From assembly GCF_017573545.1 (NCBI RefSeq), contig NZ_JAGEOK010000009.1, positions 1-64,000 of the forward strand: DNA of 64,000 bases, written 5' to 3'. The notes beneath the pieces are model-generated. The model had not been told where the DNA came from, made no database searches, and was given only the letters and a program-made list of their open reading frames with translations. Numbering within the stretch: the stretch's first letter is position 1; each line of letters begins with the position of its first letter. Below are positions 42,383 to 51,249 of this stretch, one piece after another. A program made the translations under genes and the position numbers. This DNA comes from Actinomadura nitritigenes (GTDB lineage: Bacteria > Actinomycetota > Actinomycetes > Streptosporangiales > Streptosporangiaceae).

Positions 42383-43429
42383 TCAGGCGGACGACCGGGC
42401 CCCGTACAGCGCGATGAGCCCGTCGTAGTCGCCCTTCCCCAGGGCGGCCGGGTCGTCGTCGCAGGCCGCGACGGTCGGGGCCATCGTCAGCTTGGAATGC
42501 TGCGACCCTTCGACGTGCCCGAGGCCGAGCATGTGGCCCGTCTCGTGCGTCGTGACGGCCGCGGCGTCGTAGCTGCCCGCCGGGCAGAACGAGCCGTCCT
42601 GCGGGCCCGCCCACCACTTCTTCCCCTGCTCCTGGAGCGCGGTGTCGCTCTCGATCGTCGTCGGGCCCCGGAACCAGGTGCAGGTCGCCGCGAGGACGTC
42701 GGGCTCCGCGCCCGGCATCGCCTCCCAGCCCGAGACGTTCGTCCCGTCGCGGTCGCCGCAGACGGCACCGGCGGTCACGTTCGGCGCCTTGGTCGTCTGC
42801 CCCGCGTACTTCGCCGAGACGTCCGGCAGCGGCGCGAACGCGTGGGACGGAGTGCAGTCCGTCCTGGCCTCGAACACGTTGGAGACCCCGGCCGACACGC
42901 CCGACATCGGCAGGCCCGCCGTCCCCGGGTAGTAGTGCCACTCGATCGTGGAGCCCTTCGGCCACTTGCTCGGTTCCTGCTGGTAGGCGTCGTCCTTGCA
43001 GGCGTCCAGCGGCGCGCGGAACTCGCGCGGCCGGCCCTGCGGCACGCGCGTCCCGGTGGTGGTGAGGGTGATCTCGCCCTTCGCCTCGTCGACCCCGACG
43101 CGCAGCTCGGACGCGCCGTCGGTGCGCAGCGCGTGCGCGGTCACCGAGGTGCCGTCGGCCGGGACCGTCGCGGCCAGCCCGTTCTCGCCGCGCACCACCC
43201 GGCCGCGCAGGTCGCACTCGGAGATCCTGATCTTCTGCGGCATCGCCCGCGCGGTGAGCGTCCCCTCCGGCGCGCACCAGCCCGGCGGGCGCCGGTCCGG
43301 CGACGGCTCGGCGGCCCCGGCGGCGACCGCCCCCGCGGTGATCGCGCCCCCGGCGACGGTGCACGACAGGGCGGCGGCGCGCCAGGCGCCGGTGCGCCGC
43401 CCGCGTCCGGCGGGCGTGACGTCGTCCAT
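42383..43429 (-). CDS. Secreted matrixin-like zinc metalloprotease
   Basis: The 348-residue product has a signal peptide (about 15-45) and a C-terminal metzincin site HETGHMLGLGH (His295, 299, 305). A plausible Met-turn (TMAP) follows about ten residues later, matching M10 matrixins. The middle region has many Cys, suggesting disulfides in an exported enzyme. ATG 43429 has a GGAGAA ribosome site. The convergent sortase gene ends 40 nt away. Substrate unknown; a role in surface protein processing is possible. Confidence 0.85.
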   Translation of the reverse strand: MDDVTPAGRGRRTGAWRAAALSCTVAGGAITAGAVAAGAAEPSPDRRPPGWCAPEGTLTARAMPQKIRISECDLRGRVVRGENGLAATVPADGTSVTAHALRTDGASELRVGVDEAKGEITLTTTGTRVPQGRPREFRAPLDACKDDAYQQEPSKWPKGSTIEWHYYPGTAGLPMSGVSAGVSNVFEARTDCTPSHAFAPLPDVSAKYAGQTTKAPNVTAGAVCGDRDGTNVSGWEAMPGAEPDVLAATCTWFRGPTTIESDTALQEQGKKWWAGPQDGSFCPAGSYDAAAVTTHETGHMLGLGHVEGSQHSKLTMAPTVAACDDDPAALGKGDYDGLIALYGARSSA

Positions 43430-43705
43430 GCCATTTCTCCGATGTGTCGGTACAGCCTCTCGCGCTCCAGCCGTCAGTCTTTCGCGGCGCCGGAAAAGGC
43501 AAACCGGCACAGGCTAAAATGATCACCACATTGGGAATAGCGCCATTGTCAAAAAGGCGGCCATCTGCGCATCTTCCGGAAAAAGGGTGGACGGGGCGGC
43601 CGGTGCCGCACGGTCAGGGTCGGGCAAATCGCCGTCCATCATTCGGTAAACGCGTTTACCGGTGCGCAGTACGGAAAAATCAGGAGGTAATCAGGCAACT
43701 CGGGG

Positions 43706-44767
43706 GTGTTCAACGTGCAGACGCAGACACAGGTGCGGGAACTCATGGGCATGAGCGTGACCGACACCCACGGCGCCAAGGTCGGCACGGTCAAGCAGGT
43801 CTACCTCAACGACGACTCCGGCGCGCCGGAGTGGGTGACGGTGCACACCGGATGGTTCGGGATGCGGGAGAGCTTCGTCCCGCTGTCCGGCGCCCGCAAG
43901 GCCCAGGACATGCTGCAGGTCCCCTACGACAAGGAGACGATCAAGGGCGCGCCCAACGTGGACGCCGACGAGCACCTCTCGCACGCCCAGATCGTCGACC
44001 TGTACCGGCACTACGGCGTGCGCCCGCCGAGCGGCCGCCGCACGGAGGGCGGCGAGGGCACGGCCGAGGGACGCGCCGAGGGCGGCACGGGCCGCGGCGC
44101 GGACATGGGGACGGCCGGCGACCGGGGCGTGGCCGGCGAACAGGGCACGGCCGGCGAGCGGGCCGCGTCCGGCCAGGGCACGACCGGCGAGCAGGGCAGG
44201 GCGCCGTCCGGCATGGCCGACACCGCCGGAACCGCGGGCACCTCGGGCACGTCCGGCACCTCCGCCGGCGGCACCGGGACCGCGGGCACCGCCGGCGCCG
44301 CCGGGATGGCCGTCCACCCCGAGCGGGACAAGCGCGGCGAGCCGCTGCCCGCCCAGCCCGGCGCCCCGATGACCGAGATCACGCGGTCCGAGGAGCGGCT
44401 GCGCATCGACACCGAGCGCCACGAGTCCGGCCGCGTGCACGTGCGCAAGTGGGTGGAGACCGAGATGGTCGAGCGGACCGTCCCGGTCAGCCACGAGGAG
44501 ATCAAGATCGACCGGGAGCCGATCACGGACGGGCGGCCCGGCGTGCAGGTCACCATCACCGAGGACGACCAGGAGATCATCCTCTACGAGGAGCGCCCGG
44601 TCGTCGCCAAGGAGACCGTTCCGGTGGAGCGCCTCCGGATCCGCACCGAGCAGGTGCAGGACGAGCAGACCGTCCGCGGTGAGCTGCGCAAGGAGCGCGT
44701 CGAGGTCACGCGCGACGACGGCACGCACGCCGAGCACGGCGAGGGCGGCGGGCGCCACCAGGGCTGA
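43706..44767 (+). CDS. PRC-barrel plus DUF2382 stress-type protein
   Basis: The 353-residue protein has an N-terminal PRC-barrel (about 8-90, GMSVTDTHGAKVGTVKQVYLND), a Gly/Thr/Ala linker with GTSGTSGTS-type repeats (about 110-210) and a C-terminal DUF2382/YsnF-like domain (about 222-345). The latter contains TRSEERLRIDTERHESGRVHVRKWVETE and PVSHEEIKIDREPI. Such proteins are common in actinobacteria and Deinococcus and are linked to general stress. AGGAGGT at 43682-43688 is 17 nt from GTG 43706; GTG 43715 is an alternative start. Confidence 0.83.
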   Translation: MFNVQTQTQVRELMGMSVTDTHGAKVGTVKQVYLNDDSGAPEWVTVHTGWFGMRESFVPLSGARKAQDMLQVPYDKETIKGAPNVDADEHLSHAQIVDLYRHYGVRPPSGRRTEGGEGTAEGRAEGGTGRGADMGTAGDRGVAGEQGTAGERAASGQGTTGEQGRAPSGMADTAGTAGTSGTSGTSAGGTGTAGTAGAAGMAVHPERDKRGEPLPAQPGAPMTEITRSEERLRIDTERHESGRVHVRKWVETEMVERTVPVSHEEIKIDREPITDGRPGVQVTITEDDQEIILYEERPVVAKETVPVERLRIRTEQVQDEQTVRGELRKERVEVTRDDGTHAEHGEGGGRHQG

Positions 44768-44945
44768 GTCCCGGTCCCGGTCCCGCATCGCACCGCCCGA
44801 CACGTAGCCCGACACGCCCGGTATCGCCCGGCACCTCCGAGTCCCCGGACCGGACGCGCCCGGTCGGCCATCCACCCGCAGGCCGGCCGGGCGCCCCGGC
44901 GTGCTCGCCTCCGTCCGGAACGGTAATGAGCGTACGATTCCGGAC

Positions 44946-45896
44946 ATGCCGACCGTCGCGCTCGCCGTCAGCGAAGGCATCACCCTGTTCGAGGTCGCCG
45001 CGCCCTGCGAGGTGTTCGGCGTCGACCGCGGCCTCGCCGACCCCTGGTACGACTTCACCGTCTGCGCCCCCGCGTCCGTCCGGCTCGGCGGCTGGTTCCA
45101 GGTGGACGCCCCGCGCGGGCTCGACGGCCTCGCCGCCGCCGGCACCGTGATCGTCCCGGCCTGCCGGAACGTCCTGGAGGAGCCGCCCGCGGACCTCGTC
45201 GCCGCGGTCCGCGACGCGCACGACGCGGGCGCCCGGGTGGTGTCGATCTGCACCGGCGCGTTCGTCCTGGCGGCCGCCGGGCTGCTGGACGGGCGCCGCG
45301 CCACCACCCACTGGATGCACGCGGCGCGCCTCGCCGAGCTGTACCCGCGCGTCGAGGTCGACCCCGGCGTGCTCTACATCGACGACGGGACCGTGATGAC
45401 GTCGGCGGGCAAGGCCGCCGGCATGGACCTGTGCCTGCACATCGTCCGCCTCGACCACGGCGCCGCCGTCGCGAACGACCTGGCGCGGCGGCTCGTCGTC
45501 CCGCCGCACCGGCCCGGCGGGCAGGCCCAGTACATCCCCGCGCCCGTCGGGCCCGGCCGCGAGCACGCCCTCGCCGGCCTGCTCCCGTGGGCGCTCGCCC
45601 GGCTGCACGAGCCGCTGACCGTCGAGGACCTTGCCCGCCGCGCCGGGATGAGCTCCCGCAACCTGGCGCGGCACTTCCACGCCGTCGCCGGGACCACGCC
45701 GCTGCGGTGGCTGCACGCCCAGCGCGTCCGCCGCGCGCAGGAGCTGCTGGAGACGACCGACGACGGCGTCGACCTGATCGCCGACCGGACCGGAATGGGC
45801 ACCGCGGCCACGCTCCGCCGGCACTTCCACCGCGCCCTCGGCGTCTCGCCGGACGCCTACCGGCGCACGTTCCGCGCTTCGGCCCTTCCCAGCTGA
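44946..45896 (+). CDS. GlxA-type AraC-family regulator
   Basis: The 316-residue protein combines an N-terminal DJ-1/PfpI domain (about 1-170) and a C-terminal AraC helix-turn-helix pair. The first has EGITLFEVAAPCEVFGVDRG and the Cys elbow SICTGAFVLAAAGLLDGR. The second has LTVEDLARRAGMSSRNLARHFHAVAG and DLIADRTGMGTAATLRRHFHRALGVSPDAYRRTF. ATG 44946 is preferred over an upstream GTG. Its stop directly abuts the stop of the convergent MFS gene, so it may control that transporter. Confidence 0.9.
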   Translation: MPTVALAVSEGITLFEVAAPCEVFGVDRGLADPWYDFTVCAPASVRLGGWFQVDAPRGLDGLAAAGTVIVPACRNVLEEPPADLVAAVRDAHDAGARVVSICTGAFVLAAAGLLDGRRATTHWMHAARLAELYPRVEVDPGVLYIDDGTVMTSAGKAAGMDLCLHIVRLDHGAAVANDLARRLVVPPHRPGGQAQYIPAPVGPGREHALAGLLPWALARLHEPLTVEDLARRAGMSSRNLARHFHAVAGTTPLRWLHAQRVRRAQELLETTDDGVDLIADRTGMGTAATLRRHFHRALGVSPDAYRRTFRASALPS

Positions 45897-47156
45897 TCAC
45901 CCGGTCCGTTCCGGGGCGGCGCCGGTGCGGGGGTCTCCGGTGTGGGAATCTCCGGTGCGAAGGGCTTCGGTGCGAGGGGCTTCGGCGCGGGACCGTCCGG
46001 TGCGGGCCAGTGTGGCGAGGGTCAGCGCGGCGAGGCCCGTCATGGCGAGCAGGAGGACGGGCGGCGAGGCGAGCCGTCCGGCGGCGGCCAGCGGGAACGG
46101 CACCGCGAAGCCGACGTAGGAGACGGCCTGGTAGACCGACGTCAGCGCGGCGAGACGCCCGGGGCGGGCGAGCCGCTGCACCTCCTGCAGCCCGCAGACC
46201 TGGCAGCACCCGTACGCCGCGCCGAGCACCAGCGCCGCCGCGACCACCAGGACCGGGCCGGACGCGGCGGCCGCGCACGTCGCCACGAGCATCCCGGCGG
46301 TGACGAGGCCCAGCGCGGTCATGAGCAGCCGCCGCGGCGCGTGGACCCGGCGGGCGAGCGGCTGGACGGCGATCCCCGCCGCCGCCGTCAGCGTCGTGAC
46401 GGCCGCGCCGAACACGAGGGCGTGCCCGCCGAGACGGTCGCCGACCAGCCCCGGAAGGTACGCGAGCGCGACCGACGCGGACCCGAACACCCAGGGCGCC
46501 AGCGGCACCACGACCGTCAGGAACCGGTGCCCGAGCGCCTCGGGGACGCGCAGCGCGTCCCGGAGGCGGTCCGGCGCGTCCGTCCGGCGGCCGGTCTCCG
46601 GGGCGCGGGCCGCGAGCGGCAGCGCGAGGCAGGCGAGGAGCAGGTGCGGGACGTACGGCGCGACGGTCGGGGCGGGCGCCCACTGCGCGAGCAGCCCGGC
46701 GACCAGCGGCCCGAGCCCGAACCCGGTGCTCATCGCGACCGTCAGGCGGCGGGGCGCCGCGCCCGCCGCCGTCGCCGGCAGCTCCTTGATCCAGGCCGCG
46801 CCGGCGCTGAACGCGGCGCCGCTCGCGGCGCCCGCGACGAGCCGCCCCGCGAACAGCCAGCCGGCGCCCGTCCCGCCGAGGACCAGCAGGACCGTCCCGG
46901 CGGCGGACGCGGCGAGCGCCGGGACGAGCACGCGGCGGCGGCCGAGGCGGTCGGAGACCGGACCGCCGAGCAGCAGCCCGGGGACGAGCCCGAGCACGTA
47001 CATGCCGAACGTGGCCTGCACGGTCGTCGCGGAGAGGCCGAGCCTGGCCCGGTACAGCGGCAGGAGCGGCGCGAACTGCTGCGCTCCCCACCCCACCGTC
47101 GCGACGGCGAGCCCGGCCCTCCACCAGGACCGCCCGCCGATGCCGAAGTCGTTCAT
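45897..47156 (-). CDS. MFS transporter
   Basis: The 419-residue protein has twelve predicted hydrophobic segments and the MFS loop motif GGPVSDRLGRRR between helices 2 and 3. The start was placed at MNDFGIGG (47156); the frame stays open upstream but that part is Arg/Pro-rich noise. The last 35 residues are a degenerate Arg/Thr/Gly repeat (RTEALRTGDSHTGDPRTGA). An export function such as drug efflux is likely from the family; substrate unknown. Convergent with the GlxA-type regulator with no gap. Confidence 0.87.
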   Translation of the reverse strand: MNDFGIGGRSWWRAGLAVATVGWGAQQFAPLLPLYRARLGLSATTVQATFGMYVLGLVPGLLLGGPVSDRLGRRRVLVPALAASAAGTVLLVLGGTGAGWLFAGRLVAGAASGAAFSAGAAWIKELPATAAGAAPRRLTVAMSTGFGLGPLVAGLLAQWAPAPTVAPYVPHLLLACLALPLAARAPETGRRTDAPDRLRDALRVPEALGHRFLTVVVPLAPWVFGSASVALAYLPGLVGDRLGGHALVFGAAVTTLTAAAGIAVQPLARRVHAPRRLLMTALGLVTAGMLVATCAAAASGPVLVVAAALVLGAAYGCCQVCGLQEVQRLARPGRLAALTSVYQAVSYVGFAVPFPLAAAGRLASPPVLLLAMTGLAALTLATLARTGRSRAEAPRTEALRTGDSHTGDPRTGAAPERTG

Positions 47157-47651
47157 GGCGCCATGCTCCGCGGCGGGACGGGCGCCGCACGAGCGGCTGG
47201 AACGACGACCTCCGCGCAGTTTCGGACACCGCGGTTCCGGACGCCGCGGGGCGGTCGCGGTCGCGGCGCCGGAGGGGGCGCGCGGCCGGGTGTGGCCACT
47301 GCGCCGGGACGGGCGGCCGGGGCGGCGCGCGGCCGGGCAGCGCGAAGGCGAGCGGGGCGACCGGCGCCCGACCCCGCCCGACCGGCTTATTTCGGCCAAT
47401 GATTTAAATAGTGAATTTAGTCGTCGTCAAGCCGTCCGCCCCATGCTTCGATCAAGATCATCGGGACCCGGCGGGGGCTCCTTGACAGGTGATCAAGGCC
47501 GGGAGAGGTTCCTTCTGACGCTGAAGCCCGCCGCAGGGGTCATGGCCGTCCGGGCGCGCCGTGACCCCGTCCGCCCACCCGCGGACACGGGCGGGCGCGC
47601 GGTCCACCGGGCCGCGCGCGCCGTCGTCGCCGTCACGACCCAGGAGGGACC
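47157..47651. other. Intergenic region between MFS and GH3 genes
   Basis: 495 nt without a convincing gene. An AT-rich island lies at 47388-47425. TTGACA at 47482-47487 with a GAGGTT-like -10 at 47505-47510 (17-nt spacer) is the best promoter candidate for the GH3 gene. Confidence 0.45.
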
Positions 47652-49568
47652 TTGCGACACCCCCACACCCGAACGGCCACCCGGATCAGGCGTTCGCTGA
47701 TCGCGCTCGCGGTCGCCGCCTCCGCCGTACCCGCGGCGTCCGGCCCGGCCCTCGCGGACGCACCCGCCTCCGCGCCCTACCTCAACCCGCGGCTCCCCGT
47801 CGCCCAGCGCGTCTCCGACCTGCTCGGCCGGATGACGCTCGAAGAGAAGATCGGCCAGATGACGCAGGCCGAACGCGGCGCCATCGACTCCGACCCGAGC
47901 CAGATCACCGGGCTCGCGCTCGGCTCGGTGCTGTCCGGCGGCGGGTCCGTGCCGGCCGACAACACCCCGTCCGGCTGGGCCGACATGGTCGACCGGTACC
48001 AGGCCGCCGCGCTCAAGACCCGGCTGAAGATCCCGCTGCTGTACGGGATCGACTCGGTGCACGGCGACAACAACCTCGTCGGCGCCACGGTCTTCCCGCA
48101 CAACAACGCGATGGGCGCCACCCGCGACCCCGCACTCGTCCGCGAGGAAGAGCGGATCACCGCCACCGAGACGCGCGCGACCGGCCCGCAGTGGGTGTTC
48201 GCCCCCTGCATCTGCGTCTCCCGCGACCTCCGCTGGGGACGGACGTACGAGTCCTTCAGCGAGGACCCCGCGCTCGTCATGCAGATGGAGACCGCCCTCG
48301 AAGGCTTCCAGGGGCGCACCACCAAGGACCTCGCCGACCCCACGCACGTCCTCGCCACCGCCAAGCACTACGCGGGCGACGGCGACACCAAGTACGGGTC
48401 GTCCACCAGCGGCACCTACACGATCGACCAGGGCGTCACCATCACCGACCGCGCCCACTTCAACAAGATCGACCTGGCACCGTACGTGCCGGCCGTGCGC
48501 AAGTACCACGTCGGCAGCATCATGCCGTCGTTCTCCAGCGTCGACTGGACCGAGGACGGCGTCGGCAACCCCGTCAAGATGAGCGCCAGCAAGGAGCTGC
48601 TCACCGACGTCCTCAAGAAGAAGATCGGGTTCGACGGGTTCCTGATCAGCGACTGGGAGGCCATCCACCAGCTCCCCGGTGACTACGCCGCCCAGGTCCG
48701 CACGGCCGTCAACGCCGGCATGGACATGTTCATGGAGCCCTACAGCGCGCCCCAGTTCGAGCAGACCCTCCTCGCCGAGGTGAAGGCCGGACGCGTCGCG
48801 ACGTCCCGCATCGACGACGCCGTCGCCCGCATCCTCAAGGCCAAGTTCGAACTCGGGCTCTTCGAGCACCCCTACACGGACCGCACCAACATCAAGTCCG
48901 TCGGATCGCCCGCGCACCGCGCCGTCGCCCGCCGCGCCGTCGCCGAGTCGCAGGTGCTGCTGAAGAACTCCGGCGGCGTCCTGCCGCTGAAGAAGTCGCA
49001 GCGCATCTACGTCGCCGGCGTCAACGCCAACGACATGGGCAACCAGGCCGGCGGCTGGACCGTCACCTGGCAGGGAGCCTCCGGCAACACCATTCCCGGG
49101 ACCACGATCCTGCAGGGCATCCAGCAGAACGCCAAGAACGTCACCTACAGCGCCGACGCCTCCGCGCCCACGGCCGGAAGCGACGTCGGAGTCGTCGTCG
49201 TGGGCGAGACGCCCTACGCCGAAGGCGTCGGCGACGTCGGCAACGGCCACACCCTCAACCTGTCCGACGCCGACAAGGCCAACATCGACAAGGTCTGCTC
49301 CGCCATCAAGAAGTGCGTCGTCCTGGACGTCGCCGGGCGGCCGCAGATCGTCACCGGCGAACTGCCGAAGATGGACGCGTTCGTGATGTCGTGGCTGCCC
49401 GGCAGCGAGGGCGCCGGCGTCTCCGACACGCTCTTCGGGAACCGCCCGTTCACCGGCCGCCTGTCCTACACGTGGCCGCGCAGCGAGTCCCAGGAGCCGA
49501 TCAACGTCGGCGACAAGAACTACGACCCGCTGTTCCCCTACGGCTACGGGCTCCGCACCCACCGCTGA
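47652..49568 (+). CDS. Secreted glycoside hydrolase family 3 beta-glucosidase
   Basis: The 638-residue product begins with a Sec signal peptide (about 1-36, ending GPALA). It has the GH3 N-terminal barrel: EKIGQMTQAERGA, GIDSVHGDNN, AKHYAGDGDT and FLISDWEA with nucleophile Asp334. The C-terminal domain has the VGETPYAEGVGD motif that often supplies the acid/base. Closest in pattern to exo-1,3/1,4-beta-glucanases (plant and Streptomyces type). A TTG start is used with CAGGAGGG only 4 nt upstream. A strong terminator follows. Confidence 0.92.
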   Translation: MRHPHTRTATRIRRSLIALAVAASAVPAASGPALADAPASAPYLNPRLPVAQRVSDLLGRMTLEEKIGQMTQAERGAIDSDPSQITGLALGSVLSGGGSVPADNTPSGWADMVDRYQAAALKTRLKIPLLYGIDSVHGDNNLVGATVFPHNNAMGATRDPALVREEERITATETRATGPQWVFAPCICVSRDLRWGRTYESFSEDPALVMQMETALEGFQGRTTKDLADPTHVLATAKHYAGDGDTKYGSSTSGTYTIDQGVTITDRAHFNKIDLAPYVPAVRKYHVGSIMPSFSSVDWTEDGVGNPVKMSASKELLTDVLKKKIGFDGFLISDWEAIHQLPGDYAAQVRTAVNAGMDMFMEPYSAPQFEQTLLAEVKAGRVATSRIDDAVARILKAKFELGLFEHPYTDRTNIKSVGSPAHRAVARRAVAESQVLLKNSGGVLPLKKSQRIYVAGVNANDMGNQAGGWTVTWQGASGNTIPGTTILQGIQQNAKNVTYSADASAPTAGSDVGVVVVGETPYAEGVGDVGNGHTLNLSDADKANIDKVCSAIKKCVVLDVAGRPQIVTGELPKMDAFVMSWLPGSEGAGVSDTLFGNRPFTGRLSYTWPRSESQEPINVGDKNYDPLFPYGYGLRTHR

Positions 49569-49577
49569 GCCGCCCGC

Positions 49578-49617
49578 CCTTCCGGCGCCGCGGGCTTCCC
49601 GCCCCGGCGCCGGAAGG
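49578..49617 (+). terminator. Hairpin terminator of the GH3 gene
   Basis: Perfect 12-bp inverted repeat (49578-49589 with 49606-49617), 9 nt after the stop codon. Confidence 0.7.
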
Positions 49618-49754
49618 CCCCGGCGTCCCCGCGCCATCGCCCGCACGAGCACTGCCCGCAACGACCGGTGGCCGCCCATCGGCGCGATCGCCCGTCGCTC
49701 CGGCCCGCGTGAGGTGCTGAGCGCCCCGTGACCGACTCGCCCGAGGAACAGCTC

Positions 49755-50372
49755 CTAGCCGGCGGACTGCGGAAGGCTCTCCCTGGCCTTCGCGTAGTCG
49801 CCCGTCGGAGCGCCCTCGTCGCGGCGGTAGACCAGGTGCACGACGCCGGTCGTGAAGGTCTCCGACGAGATGAGCGTCAGCGGCAGCGGCGCGTCCATGT
49901 CCTCGAACAGCCGCATCCCCGTGCCCACGGCGATCGGATGGACGAGCAGGTGCAGCTCGTCGAGGAGCCCTGCCGCCAGCAGCCGGCGGACGAGCGACAC
50001 CGACCCGCTGATCGCGATGCCCGACGTCGACGGTTCGTCCTTCAACGCCGTCACGGCCTCGATGAGGTCGCCCTTGAGCTGCTCGGAGTTGCGCCAGGCG
50101 AATTCGAGCTCCCGCGTGGACACCACGATCTTGCGGGCGTCACCGAGCTTCTTGGCGAAGGCCGCGTCCTCGGCACCGGCCTTCTCCCGGTCCGGCCACG
50201 CACCCGCGAAACTGTCATAGGTCCGGCGGCCGAGCAGCAGGGTGTCTGCCGAGCGCATCTGGGCGTCGACGGCCTCGCCCATCTGCTCGTTGAAGTACGG
50301 GAAGTGCCAGTCCTGCGGGTTCTCGACGACTCCGTCGAGCGAGATGAACAGCCCTGCGGTGATCTTCCGCAT
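49755..50372 (-). CDS. RibD C-terminal/DHFR-like reductase
   Basis: The 205-residue protein starts MRKITAGLFISLDGVVENP, the usual opening of the RibD_C dihydrofolate-reductase-like family. It also has LLLGRRTYDSFAGAWPD and IAISGSVSLVRRLLAAGLLDELHLLVHPIAVGTG, which match the NADPH-binding fold. AAGGAG ribosome site at 50382-50387 fixes the start at 50372. Family members are numerous in actinomycetes and mostly uncharacterised NADPH-dependent reductases. Confidence 0.9.
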   Translation of the reverse strand: MRKITAGLFISLDGVVENPQDWHFPYFNEQMGEAVDAQMRSADTLLLGRRTYDSFAGAWPDREKAGAEDAAFAKKLGDARKIVVSTRELEFAWRNSEQLKGDLIEAVTALKDEPSTSGIAISGSVSLVRRLLAAGLLDELHLLVHPIAVGTGMRLFEDMDAPLPLTLISSETFTTGVVHLVYRRDEGAPTGDYAKARESLPQSAG

Positions 50373-50741
50373 CCTGGTGCTCCTTGGACGATCGCGATAT
50401 TTCACGGTGCTCACAGGGTTCGACCAGCGCCGTCCCTGGAACTCATCGGTCGCCGGCAAGGGGAGAGGCCCTCCGGACCGGGGAGCGCTGTTGAGGCGTG
50501 GGGCGTTGCTGGGGCTGCCAAGAGGAGGTGGGCCGGGTGCGTGAAGGAGCGGCAACCGGCGAGCTTGCCCGAGGCAGCGCGGTGTGAGGCCAGGTGCGGT
50601 GTGAGCCAGGGCTGGTGGGGCTCGATGGTGGAGGCGGCGTGGGGGCGGAGTGGGGGCGAGGTTGTGGGGCGTCCTGAGGGGAGGCCATAGGCGAGGCGGG
50701 GCCAGACGGTGCCGCAGGCGGGGCGAGACGGTGCCATAGGC

Positions 50742-50792
50742 GGTATGAGGCCAAGGGCGGCGTGAGGCCAGGGGCGGTGTGAGGCCAGGGGC
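50742..50792 (+). repeat. Three 17-nt tandem repeats
   Basis: Three adjacent units, GGTATGAGGCCAAGGGC, GGCGTGAGGCCAGGGGC and GGTGTGAGGCCAGGGGC, with two further degenerate copies near 50581-50615. Function unknown. Confidence 0.75.
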
Positions 50793-50934
50793 GGTGCGGG
50801 GCGGGATGGTGCCCAAGACGTGGGGGGCGGCGGTGTGGGGGCGGCGAGGTGCCGAGGTGCCGAGGTGCCAAGGTCGGAGATCGGTGTGCGGGTTCGAAAG
50901 TCTTCAATATGGATGTTCGAGAGATTGGCAAGAG

Positions 50935-51128
50935 GGGTGTTCGGGTGGTGGGGTGGCGCTGGCGTACGGGGCCGCCCCTCCAAAGTCAAGGGCGCCTTCG
51001 GCGTCGCTTCGCGATGGACTTCGTCCACCCTTGACTTTGGAGCCTCTGCGGCCCCTGAGGCAGCGTTAAGGGGCAGGCTCCGCCTGCCCCGCCCCGGGTC
51101 GCGCCACCCCACCACCCCCTTCCGTAAG
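50935..51128 (+). repeat. Palindromic MITE-like element, left copy
   Basis: A 194-nt element with near-terminal perfect 17-bp inverted repeats (50943-50959 with 51101-51117). It contains an inner perfect 15-bp inverted repeat (50978-50992 with 51028-51042) and a 9-bp hairpin (51070-51078 with 51082-51090). The reverse complement recurs at 52973-53165 with a single 1-nt difference. It carries no gene. Confidence 0.92.
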
Positions 51129-51236
51129 ATGCGAATCCCCCTCCTGGGAAACGTCCCGAAGGGCCCACTGCCTTTCCCGCCGAAAAATACCGGATGGAAT
51201 GTGCCGTGAACGGCCATGAATGTCGGTCACACAGGG

Positions 51237-51249
51237 TACTATTTACGTA
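51237..51249 (+). promoter_or_regulatory. Candidate leaderless promoter of the HNH gene
   Basis: TACTAT (51237-51242) lies 6 nt before ATG 51249, the spacing expected if transcription begins at the start codon. No ribosome site precedes either candidate start. The -35 region is not recognisable. Confidence 0.4.

Larger units (their letters stand above)
50373..51248. other. Gene-free region with degenerate repeats and palindromic element
   Basis: No convincing gene in 876 nt. It holds the reductase promoter (50388-50410), degenerate 17-nt GGTGTGAGGCCAGGGGC-type repeats (50581-50792), a short AT-rich patch (50895-50930), the left palindromic element (50935-51128) and the HNH gene promoter. Open frames here are G/C-skew shadows. 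Confidence 0.6.

Noticed and set aside
49728..50690. Plus-strand open frame opposite the RibD-like gene
   Set aside because: Shadow frame; the minus strand has clear reductase motifs and an AAGGAG ribosome site.
50742..50792. Possible CRISPR array at the short tandem repeats
   Set aside because: Units are directly adjacent with no spacers and no cas genes are present.
50411..51217. Minus-strand open frame across the left palindromic element
   Set aside because: It reads through inverted repeats and degenerate tandem repeats; the product is His/Pro/Arg-rich and resembles no protein.
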